A DNA stretch of 64,000 bases from Lichenicoccus sp964247695 (GTDB lineage Bacteria; Pseudomonadota; Alphaproteobacteria; Acetobacterales; Acetobacteraceae), in contig CAXTVI010000003.1 in the NCBI GenBank assembly GCA_964247695.1, forward strand, positions 87,990-151,989, written 5' to 3'. Below the pieces are notes generated by a model. That model saw only the letters and a program-made list of their open reading frames with translations, had not been told where the DNA came from and searched no databases. Below are positions 8,376 to 15,847 of this stretch, piece by piece (the first letter of the stretch is position 1; every line of letters starts with the position of its first letter). The position numbers and the translations under genes were made by a program.

Positions 8376-8573
8376 ATGCGCATCCTGGTCAACGGCGCGC
8401 CGCACGAGGTCGCGTCCACCACCCTGGAGACCCTCCTGGTCGAGCTCGGCTACACCCAGCCGCGGCTGGCGACGGCATTGAACGGCGATTTCGTTCCGGC
8501 CGCGCACCGGGCGGGCCAGGTCCTGGATGACGGCATGCGGCTCGAGATCGTCTCGCCGATGCAGGGGGGCTGA
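8376..8573 (+). CDS. thiS: Sulfur carrier protein ThiS
   Basis: A 65-residue ubiquitin-like carrier ending in the diagnostic GG (SPMQGG), whose C-terminus is thiocarboxylated and delivers sulfur to ThiG. The core MRILVNGAPHEV plus ALNGDFVPAAHR are standard ThiS features. It lies between thiO and thiG with a 3-base gap to the latter, so the partner enzyme is made from the same message. Confidence 0.95.
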   Translation: MRILVNGAPHEVASTTLETLLVELGYTQPRLATALNGDFVPAAHRAGQVLDDGMRLEIVSPMQGG

Positions 8574-8576
8574 CCC

Positions 8577-9347
8577 ATGCGTCTCTACGGCACCGACTTC
8601 GCTTCGCGCCTGCTGCTCGGCACCGCGCAATACCCGTCGCCCGACATCCTCGCCGGCTGCGTGCGGGCGGCGGCCCCGGCGCTGGTCACCGTCTCGCTGC
8701 GTCGCGAAGGCGCGGGGCTGCGCGCCGGCGAGGCCTTCTGGTCGCTGATCCGCGACCTCGGCGTGCCGGTGCTGCCGAACACCGCCGGCTGCCACACCGC
8801 GCGCGAGGCGGTGACCACGGCGCAGATGGCGCGCGAGGTGTTCGCCACCGACTGGATCAAGCTCGAGGTGATCGGCGAGAGCGACACGCTGCAGCCGGAC
8901 GTGTTCGGCCTCGTCGAGGCCGCGCGCATCCTGTCCGGGGAGGGCTTCAAGGTGCTGCCCTACACCACGGAAGATCTGGTCGTGGCCGAGCGTCTGCTCG
9001 AGGCCGGGTGCGAGGTGCTGATGCCGTGGGGCGCGCCGATCGGCTCGGGCAAGGGGCTCAACAACATCTTCGGCCTGCGCGCCTTGCGCGCCCACTTCCC
9101 CGGGGTGCCGCTCGTGGTGGATGCCGGGATCGGGCTGCCCTCGCAGGCAGCGGCGGCCATGGAACTGGGTTACGACGCCATCCTGCTCAACACCGCGGTC
9201 GCCAAGGCCGGCGATCCGCCGGCGATGGCGCGCGCCTTTGCCCAGGCGATCGAGGCCGGCCGGGCCGCCTACCTGTCCGACCCGATGGAGAGCCGCGACA
9301 TGGCGTCGCCCTCGACACCGGTGTTCGGCCGAGCCGTGCTGGCATGA
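8577..9347 (+). CDS. thiG: Thiazole synthase ThiG
   Basis: This 256-residue TIM-barrel enzyme condenses deoxyxylulose-5-P, dehydroglycine and ThiS-thiocarboxylate to the thiazole phosphate of thiamine. DWIKLEVIG contains the Schiff-base lysine. LMPWGAPIGSGKGL and VVDAGIGLPSQAA are the phosphate-binding loops, and VFGRAVLA-type C-termini are usual. The ATG at 8577 follows thiS by 3 bases and the end overlaps thiE by 4 bases. Confidence 0.95.
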   Translation: MRLYGTDFASRLLLGTAQYPSPDILAGCVRAAAPALVTVSLRREGAGLRAGEAFWSLIRDLGVPVLPNTAGCHTAREAVTTAQMAREVFATDWIKLEVIGESDTLQPDVFGLVEAARILSGEGFKVLPYTTEDLVVAERLLEAGCEVLMPWGAPIGSGKGLNNIFGLRALRAHFPGVPLVVDAGIGLPSQAAAAMELGYDAILLNTAVAKAGDPPAMARAFAQAIEAGRAAYLSDPMESRDMASPSTPVFGRAVLA

Positions 9348-9979
9348 GCGTGCTGCCGTCGCGCGCCTATCCGGTAGTGGACAGCGCCGCCTGGGTGCAG
9401 CGGCTGGTCGAGCATGGTGCGCGGCTGATCCAGCTCCGGGTGAAATCGTCCGACCCGGCGCATCTGCGGCAGCAGATCCGCGCAGCCCGGCTGGCCTGTG
9501 CCGCCGGTGGCGCCACGCTGGTGGTCAACGACCACTGGCAGCTGGCGATCGAGGAGGGTGTCGGATACATCCATCTTGGCCAGGAGGATCTGGACGAGGC
9601 GGACCGCGAGGCGATCCGCGGCAGCGGCGCGCGCCTCGGCATCAGCACGCATTCGGACGCCGAACTCGAGCGCGCGCTGGTCCTGGCGCCCGACTATGTG
9701 GCACTAGGTCCGGTCTATCCGACGACGCTGAAGATCATGCCCTGGGCGCCGCAGGGGCTCGACCGGATCGGCGAGTGGCGCCGGCGGATCGGGTCGCTGC
9801 CGCTGGTGGCGATCGGCGGCATCACCCTCGAGCGTGCGACCGGCTGTCTCGCGGCCGGAGCTGACTGCGTCGCCGTTGTGTCGGACATCGTCGGACACCC
9901 CGATCCTCAGGCGCGCATGGCGGCCTGGGTGCGCGTCCTCGATGACGAGACTCAGGACGCGGCGGGTACGTGGCCGTAG
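9344..9979 (+). CDS. thiE: Thiamine-phosphate synthase ThiE
   Basis: A 211-residue TIM-barrel enzyme that joins hydroxymethylpyrimidine-PP to thiazole-P. LIQLRVK near residue 30, VVNDHWQLA, GYIHLGQEDL, LGISTHS, YVALGPVYPTTLK and VAIGGITLE follow the ThiE order (thiazole-P, PPi and pyrimidine sites). The usual TK after GPVF is present as TTLK. It ends the thiOSGE operon; its last 28 bases overlap the convergent oxygenase gene, which has no effect on either frame. Confidence 0.92.
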   Translation: MSVLPSRAYPVVDSAAWVQRLVEHGARLIQLRVKSSDPAHLRQQIRAARLACAAGGATLVVNDHWQLAIEEGVGYIHLGQEDLDEADREAIRGSGARLGISTHSDAELERALVLAPDYVALGPVYPTTLKIMPWAPQGLDRIGEWRRRIGSLPLVAIGGITLERATGCLAAGADCVAVVSDIVGHPDPQARMAAWVRVLDDETQDAAGTWP

Positions 9980-10884
9980 GTCGGGTCCAGCCGTGACCTG
10001 AGGAAGTCGGCACCGGTGATCGAGGGATAGCGCGCCACCATGTCCGGCGCGGTCAGCACCGGCACCACGGCAGCGTCCGGGTTGGGATCGAGGAAGAACG
10101 CGATCGAGTAGCGCTCGCTGGCGGGCTGGCTGACGCGATGCGGAGTCGAGACATAGACGTCGTTGCTCCAGCGCATCAGGCAGTCACCGATGTTGCAGAC
10201 GAAGCTCCCCGGGATGTGCGGCGCATCGAGCCAGGCGCCGTCGCGCCGCTGCACCTGCAGCCCGGCCACCCCGTCGACTGACAGGATGGTGAGGTTGCCG
10301 TAGTCGGTATGGGTTCCGGCCCCCGGAGCCGACTTGTCCGCTGTGCTGGTCGGATAATGCAGCAGCCGCAGCGTTGCCATCGGCAGGTCCAGGGCGCTGT
10401 CGAAGAAATGCTCGGGCAGGTCGAGGTCGAGCGCCAGCCCGCGATGGATCAGCGTGCCGAGCGACAGGCACGCCTCGTAGTACGACAGCATCAGCCCCCG
10501 AAAGTCCGGCAAGTCCGGCCAGGCATTGTCGCCGCGGAACGGCTGCGCGCGTGCGGGATGCGCCGGTGGCAGCTCGAGCCCGATGTTGAATGCCTCCTTC
10601 CGATCGGGTGCCGCGTCGGCGTCGAGTCGCTCAAGACCGAGTTCGACATAGCCACGGTTGTTGCCGATGCGGCTATGCGCCAGCCGCCGCTTGTCCTCGA
10701 TCGGCAGGGCGAAGAACGCCCGCGACGCGCCGAACATCGCCTGCATGGTGTGCTCGCCGATGCCATGCCCGGTGACGTAGAAGAAGCCGACCTCCCGGCA
10801 GGCCTGGCCGAGCGAGGCGGCAACCGCCCGGCGCTCGCTCTCGTCCGTCGAGAGCAGTGGCGCGATGTCGATGACCGGTAGCAT
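9952..10884 (-). CDS. 2-oxoglutarate/Fe(II) oxygenase, isopenicillin-N-synthase-like
   Basis: A 310-residue member of the IPNS-like dioxygenases. The N-terminal DIOX_N part shows PVIDIAPLL and REVGFFYVTGHGI. The jelly-roll core has the iron facial triad HTDYG (His-x-Asp) and TPHRV (second His), then ERYSIAFFLDPN, whose RxS holds the 2-oxoglutarate carboxylate. The substrate is not predictable: relatives act on amino acids, gibberellin-like or ethylene-pathway substrates. An ATG at 10884 is preferred to a GTG at 10896. It lies 23 bases downstream of the metallophosphoesterase gene on the same strand. Confidence 0.85.
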   Translation of the reverse strand: MLPVIDIAPLLSTDESERRAVAASLGQACREVGFFYVTGHGIGEHTMQAMFGASRAFFALPIEDKRRLAHSRIGNNRGYVELGLERLDADAAPDRKEAFNIGLELPPAHPARAQPFRGDNAWPDLPDFRGLMLSYYEACLSLGTLIHRGLALDLDLPEHFFDSALDLPMATLRLLHYPTSTADKSAPGAGTHTDYGNLTILSVDGVAGLQVQRRDGAWLDAPHIPGSFVCNIGDCLMRWSNDVYVSTPHRVSQPASERYSIAFFLDPNPDAAVVPVLTAPDMVARYPSITGADFLRSRLDPTYGHVPAAS

Positions 10885-10907
10885 GGCTGCCCTCACATGG
10901 CGTTGCG

Positions 10908-12095
10908 CTATGACCCGGTGACCAGCTTACGCTGCTTCCAGTCGTAGCGCATCGTATCGAACAGGGTTGGCACCTGGTCCCATGGCTCCTGCGGGCGCGG
11001 CACCGTATAGGCGGAAACCGCGATCTCGTCCGGCGAGACCTCGAGGCGCAGGAAGCCGAAGCGGTCGTCGTAGTAGCTGTTGAGCGTGACGCCGGACTGG
11101 CCGGGCACCGCATAGGGCGTGATCAGCGGCTGGCCGTTGATCTTCGCGACCTTGTGCAGGTTGTGGTAGCCGCCCTGGCCGGCCACGAAATAGGGCGTCA
11201 CACCGCTGCCATCCGCGTCCGCGATGGTGAAACGCTGGTAGTTATGCACGTGCGCGGTGAACACCATGTCGGCGCTCCGCCCGGCGCTGGCAAACGAGTT
11301 CACGAGCAACGTCGCCATCGCCTTGCTGCCGGAATGGTAGGTGTCGAGCGAGTAGATCGGATGATGCAGCGCCACGATCAGCGCGCGGTCCTTCGGCGCC
11401 GCCTGTAATTCCCCCACGAACCACGCCGCCTGGTCCGTCTCGACGACGCCGCCTTCGGGAACGTTCGTGTACAGACCGATGATGGTCGCGAACGGCGTGT
11501 TGAGTGTCCAGTACACGTTCGGCTGGATCATCGCGGTGCGTGAGGCCTCGCCCGCGTCCGGCGAACGCGTCCCCGGCGTGGGAGCGCAGAAATTGCGCAC
11601 GAAGGTGGCGAGCGACGGCAGCGGATTGGTGCGCGTGCCGTCATCGAACACGTCGCCATCATGGTTGCCGGGAATGCCGATGATCGGCAGCGGGTAGTGC
11701 GCGTACGGATCGTAGAACTGCGGCACATATTGCTCGGCCTGGCCGTCGAAATAGACCACGTCTCCGAGATGGTAGAAAAATGCCGGGACGCCGAACGGCC
11801 CCGCGACGCCGGCATCCTGCTCCATCCCCGCCGCAACCAGCGTCTGCGGGTTGGGGTCCAGCACGCCGCCGGTATCGCCCACGACATGGAACGCCATGCC
11901 GCCGGCCTTGCGCGCGGCGGCGACCGCCCTGGGCACGATCGCCTCGAGGTCGAGCCGGAACGGCGCCGTCCCGGTCGGGGCGGGAAGCGGCTGGAACGGG
12001 CTGCCCTTGAACAGAGGCGCCTGCTGCGGATGCGGGGGCGACTGCGAGGGACGGCGCTGGCCGAAGCCGTGCAGCGGATTTGGATGACGCGCCAT
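10908..12095 (-). CDS. Calcineurin-type metallophosphoesterase
   Basis: A 395-residue protein with all five metallophosphoesterase blocks in order: VVGDTG, HLGDVVYFDG, GIPGNHDGDV, IVALHHPIYS and FTAHVHNYQR. The two-metal centre is therefore complete. The proline-rich N-terminus has no clear signal peptide, which is unusual as many purple-acid-like relatives are exported. The ATG at 12095 was chosen because the 20 codons before it are arginine-rich with no family likeness. The natural substrate is unknown. The gene is divergent from the sugar ABC importer. Confidence 0.82.
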   Translation of the reverse strand: MARHPNPLHGFGQRRPSQSPPHPQQAPLFKGSPFQPLPAPTGTAPFRLDLEAIVPRAVAAARKAGGMAFHVVGDTGGVLDPNPQTLVAAGMEQDAGVAGPFGVPAFFYHLGDVVYFDGQAEQYVPQFYDPYAHYPLPIIGIPGNHDGDVFDDGTRTNPLPSLATFVRNFCAPTPGTRSPDAGEASRTAMIQPNVYWTLNTPFATIIGLYTNVPEGGVVETDQAAWFVGELQAAPKDRALIVALHHPIYSLDTYHSGSKAMATLLVNSFASAGRSADMVFTAHVHNYQRFTIADADGSGVTPYFVAGQGGYHNLHKVAKINGQPLITPYAVPGQSGVTLNSYYDDRFGFLRLEVSPDEIAVSAYTVPRPQEPWDQVPTLFDTMRYDWKQRKLVTGS

Positions 12096-12143
12096 GGTCG
12101 ACCTCCGTGCGGATGCTGGCCGCCGGCGCCGCAGGCCGCGGCA

Positions 12144-12173
12144 TTGACAGCGCAATCAGGCGATCCATACCCT
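12144..12173 (+). promoter_or_regulatory. Sigma70-type promoter of the sugar ABC operon
   Basis: TTGACA at 12144-12149, an 18-base spacer and TACCCT at 12168-12173. A clear ribosome site GGAGGAAG lies just before the ATG at 12232. The spacing leaves a leader of about 50 bases. Confidence 0.5.
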
Positions 12174-12231
12174 GTCCCCAACGAGGTAGCGAACGCCCGG
12201 CGGGCGCAGCAAGCCTGAACCGGAGGAAGTC

Positions 12232-13272
12232 ATGTCCCGCACTCTGCTGCGTCGCGCAGCCATCGCCACATCTGTCGTTGCATCCCTCGGCCTGCTCTCC
12301 GCCGTCTCGGCCGGACCCGCTTCGGCGCAGCAGCCCGCGGTGGTCGGCTACAGCGTCTCGACGCTGGCCAACCCGTTCTTCCAGGGCATGTCCAAGGGGG
12401 TGGTGACCGGCATCAAGGCGCATCCCGACCTCACCTTGATCAATACCAGCGCCAACGGCGACGCCAACACGCAGGCGAACCAGGTGCTCGACCTGATCAA
12501 CCAGCATGTCGCCGCCCTGATCCTGAACCCGATCAACGCCAATGCGATCGTGCCGGTGGTGCACAAGGCCAACAAGGCGCACATCCCGGTCTTCACGCTC
12601 GATCGTGGCGCCGCCTGCGGCAAGTGCCAGGTCAATTTCCTCGAGACCGACAACGTTGCCCTCGGCAAGGAGGGCGCGGACTTCATCGCCCAGCAGCTCA
12701 AGGCTCGCTACGGCTCCCTCAAGGGCAATGTGGTGGATCTCGAAGGCCTGCTCGGGACCACCGCCGGCGATGATCGCGAGCGCGGCTTCGCCACCGAGTT
12801 CACGAAATTGTCGTCCGCCAATCCTGGCCTGAAGCTCATCGCCAGGCAGGCCGCCGATTTCGACGCCGACAAGGGCTTCAACATCACCACGCAGCTGCTG
12901 GCCGCGCACAACGACATCGACGCGATCTTCAACGGCAACGACGACAACGCGATCGGCGCCGTCCGCGCGATCCGGCAGGCCAACCGGTTCGTGCCGATAG
13001 GCGATCCCAAGCATATCGTGGTGATCGGCATCGACGGCACCGAGCAGGGGCTCAGCGCCATACGCAAGGGCCAGATGGATGCCACCCTGTCGCAGAACCC
13101 GCTGACCATGGCGGCGCAGACGGTGAACTACATCGAGCAATACCTGCATGGCGACAAGTCGAAGATCCCGGCGCACCAGTTCTGGCCGCACGTGCTGCTG
13201 ACCAAGGCCAACCTCGATACCCCGGAGGTCAAGCAGTACGGCCTTTGGGGCGACCAGGTCGCGGCCCAGTAG
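12232..13272 (+). CDS. Sugar ABC transporter substrate-binding protein (RbsB family)
   Basis: A 346-residue periplasmic protein: signal peptide MSRTLLRRAAIATSVVASLG with cleavage after ASA, then the two-lobe type I binding fold (VGYSVSTLANPFFQGMSKGV; DLINQHVAALILNPINANA; FNGNDDNAIGAVRAI; VVIGIDGTEQGL). These landmarks match ribose/galactose-type binding proteins. An extra AACGKCQ segment puts a CxxC next to the sugar-contact DRG, which I do not recall as normal for the family. First gene of a three-gene importer; the sugar cannot be named from sequence alone. Confidence 0.9.
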   Translation: MSRTLLRRAAIATSVVASLGLLSAVSAGPASAQQPAVVGYSVSTLANPFFQGMSKGVVTGIKAHPDLTLINTSANGDANTQANQVLDLINQHVAALILNPINANAIVPVVHKANKAHIPVFTLDRGAACGKCQVNFLETDNVALGKEGADFIAQQLKARYGSLKGNVVDLEGLLGTTAGDDRERGFATEFTKLSSANPGLKLIARQAADFDADKGFNITTQLLAAHNDIDAIFNGNDDNAIGAVRAIRQANRFVPIGDPKHIVVIGIDGTEQGLSAIRKGQMDATLSQNPLTMAAQTVNYIEQYLHGDKSKIPAHQFWPHVLLTKANLDTPEVKQYGLWGDQVAAQ

Positions 13273-13296
13273 CAGGCGGCCGCAGGAGACCGGGCG

Positions 13297-14784
13297 GTGC
13301 CGACGCTGCTGGAGATGCGCGGCATCAGCAAGTCGTTCCCCGGCGTCCGCGCGCTGGCCGACGTCTCGATCACGCTCGAGCGCGGCGAGGTGCTTGGCAT
13401 CGTGGGCGAGAACGGCGCCGGCAAGTCGACGCTGATGAAGGTGCTGGCCGGCGCCTACCGGGCCGATGCCGGCCACGTGCTGCTGGACGGCGTCGAGTTC
13501 GCGCCGCGTGGTCCACGTGATGCGCTGGATGCCGGGATCGTGGTGATCCACCAGGAGCTCAGCCTCGTGCCCGACCAGACGGTCGCCGAGAACATCTATC
13601 TCGGCAACCTGCCACGCAATGCGCTCGGCCTGGTGCGGCGCGTGCTGCTCCACCGGAACAGCCGCGCGCTGCTGGCCCGGGTCGGTCTGGAGATCCCGCC
13701 CGGAACGCCGGTGCGCCGCCTCGGCATCGCCCAGCAGCAGCTCGTCGAGATCGCGCGCGCGCTGTCCCGCGAGGCGCGCGTGATCGTCATGGACGAGCCG
13801 ACCGCGACGCTGACCATCGCCGAGCAGCGCATCCTGTATGCGACGGTGGCCAGCCTGCGCCAGGCCGGCATCGGCATCGTGTTCATCAGCCACCATCTCG
13901 AGGAGATCTTCGAGATCTGCGACCGCGTGACCGTGATGCGCGACGGCGCCACGGTGGCAACAAGGCCGGTGGCGGAGTGGGACGAGGCCGGGCTGATCCA
14001 GGCCATGGTCAACCGGCCGATCTCCGCGCTGTTCCCGGCGCGCGCGGCCAGCATCGGCGCGCCGATGCTGGAGGTGGAGGCGCTGTCCTCGACCGGACGG
14101 TTCTCCGGCGTGTCGCTCACCGTCCGCGCCGGCGAGGTCGTGGGGCTCGGCGGCCTGATGGGAGCCGGACGCACCGAGGTGCTCAAGGCGATCTACGGTG
14201 CGCTGCCCGGCACCACCGGCAGCCTGCGGATCGGTGGCCAGCCGGTACCCATCCGCAGCCCGCGCGAGGCGATCGCCGCCGGCATCGCCTTCGTGCCGGA
14301 GGACCGCAAGGGCGAGGGGCTGGTGCTGCCGTTCCCGGTGCGCTCGAACGTGGCGCTCTCCACCCTCGACAAGCTCGCCTGGCTGCGGGTGTTCAGCGCC
14401 CGTGGCCGCACCGACCGCGTGGCCGCCGATGCGGTGGACGAACTGCGCATACGCACCCCGGGCATCGGCACCACGGTCGGCAGCCTGTCCGGCGGCAACC
14501 AGCAGAAGGTCGTGCTGGCGCGGGCGCTGACCACGCACCCCCGCGTGTTCCTGCTGGACGAGCCGACGCGCGGCATCGATGTCGGCGCCAAGGTGGAGGT
14601 CTATCGCCTGATCGGCGAACTGGCCGCACAGGGCGGCGCGGTGCTGGTGGTCTCGTCCGACATGCTGGAACTGCTCGGGCTGTGCGACCGCATCCTGGTG
14701 ATGCGCTCCGGCCGTCTGGCCGGGGGTCTCGAGCGCGAGGCGTTCAGCCAGGAACGGATCATGGCGCTGGCGGCGCTGGGTTGA
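13297..14784 (+). CDS. Sugar ABC transporter ATP-binding protein (RbsA/MglA family)
   Basis: A 495-residue tandem ATPase. The first half has Walker A GENGAGKST, LGIAQQQLVEIARAL as signature region and Walker B VIVMDEPTA. The second half has the degenerate P-loop GGLMGAGRTE normal for this family, LSGGNQQKVVLARAL and FLLDEPTRGIDVGAK. The fusion of two ATP-binding units in one chain is diagnostic of carbohydrate importers of the CUT2 type. GTG start at 13297, 24 bases after the binding protein. Confidence 0.93.
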   Translation: MPTLLEMRGISKSFPGVRALADVSITLERGEVLGIVGENGAGKSTLMKVLAGAYRADAGHVLLDGVEFAPRGPRDALDAGIVVIHQELSLVPDQTVAENIYLGNLPRNALGLVRRVLLHRNSRALLARVGLEIPPGTPVRRLGIAQQQLVEIARALSREARVIVMDEPTATLTIAEQRILYATVASLRQAGIGIVFISHHLEEIFEICDRVTVMRDGATVATRPVAEWDEAGLIQAMVNRPISALFPARAASIGAPMLEVEALSSTGRFSGVSLTVRAGEVVGLGGLMGAGRTEVLKAIYGALPGTTGSLRIGGQPVPIRSPREAIAAGIAFVPEDRKGEGLVLPFPVRSNVALSTLDKLAWLRVFSARGRTDRVAADAVDELRIRTPGIGTTVGSLSGGNQQKVVLARALTTHPRVFLLDEPTRGIDVGAKVEVYRLIGELAAQGGAVLVVSSDMLELLGLCDRILVMRSGRLAGGLEREAFSQERIMALAALG

Positions 14785-14810
14785 ACTCTTTCGAGAAAGC
14801 GGCGGCTTCC

Positions 14811-15803
14811 ATGTCAGCATCTGAGACCGGCAACGCGGCAAAGCCGGGACGCTTCACCCTGGGTGGCGTTGGCCGCGCGTTGAACGAACTGACCATCGTG
14901 GTCGGGTTCGTCGCGATCTCGCTGTACCTCGCCGTCACCACGCCGGCCTTCCTCAGCACCGCCAACATCCTGTCGATCCTGCTGGCGAGCTCGCTGATCG
15001 GCATCGTCGCGGTCGGCGAGACCTTCGTCATCGTCACCAGTGGCATCGATCTCTCGGTCGGCTCGGTGGTGGCCTTTACCGGCGTGATGACCGGCCTTGC
15101 CATTCATGCGCATTTCCCGGTGCCGCTCGCGGTGCTGACCGGCATCGGCATCGGCGCGTTGTGCGGCGCGTTCATCGCGTTCGCGATCACCGTGCTCAAC
15201 ATGAGCCCGTTCATCGTGACGCTCGCCGTGCTGGCGATGGCGCGCGGCCTCGCCTTCATCGTCACCAATGGGAATACGATCTTCGACTTCCCGGACAGCT
15301 TCGACAATATCGGCGGCGGCAATCTCGGGCCGGTGCCGATCGCCGCCCTGATCGCGGCCGCCGTGTTCCTGGTCGCCTGGGTGGTGCTGTCACGCACCGT
15401 GCTCGGTGCCGAGATCTACGCGGTCGGCGGCAACCGCGAGGCGGCACGGCTGGCCGGCATCCCGGTCAACCGCACGCTCGCCATCGTCTACATCATCAGT
15501 GGCGCGCTCGCGGGCCTCGGCGGCGTGGTGCTGGCCGGCCGGCTCGACAGCGCGCAGCCGATCGCCGCCGTCGGGCTGGAGCTGAACGCGATCGCCGCCG
15601 TGGTGATCGGTGGCGCCTCGCTGTTCGGCGGCAAGGGCAGCATGCTGGGCACGCTGCTGGGCGTCCTGATCATCGGCCTGATCAATAACGGCCTTACCCT
15701 GAAGAACGTCCAGCCGTTCTGGGTGCAGTTCATCCAGGGCGCGGTGATCTTCGGCGCCGTGCTGATCGACAGCCTAAACCAGAAGCGGCGCGGCCGGGTC
15801 TGA
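14811..15803 (+). CDS. Sugar ABC transporter permease (RbsC family)
   Basis: A 330-residue inner-membrane protein with eight or more hydrophobic segments. Family landmarks are FVIVTSGIDLSVGSVVAF, MSPFIVTLAVLAMARGLAF, YAVGGNREAARLAGIPV (coupling to the ATPase) and GGASLFGGKGSMLGT. The ATG at 14811 gives a normal cytoplasmic N-terminus; a TTG at 14781 overlapping the ATPase stop would add ten residues. It completes the importer operon. No sugar kinase or regulator is next to it. Confidence 0.92.
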   Translation: MSASETGNAAKPGRFTLGGVGRALNELTIVVGFVAISLYLAVTTPAFLSTANILSILLASSLIGIVAVGETFVIVTSGIDLSVGSVVAFTGVMTGLAIHAHFPVPLAVLTGIGIGALCGAFIAFAITVLNMSPFIVTLAVLAMARGLAFIVTNGNTIFDFPDSFDNIGGGNLGPVPIAALIAAAVFLVAWVVLSRTVLGAEIYAVGGNREAARLAGIPVNRTLAIVYIISGALAGLGGVVLAGRLDSAQPIAAVGLELNAIAAVVIGGASLFGGKGSMLGTLLGVLIIGLINNGLTLKNVQPFWVQFIQGAVIFGAVLIDSLNQKRRGRV

Positions 15804-15847
15804 CCGGTCGCGGCGTTGCCTACTGCGCCGAGCCGGGAGGCCCGCCG

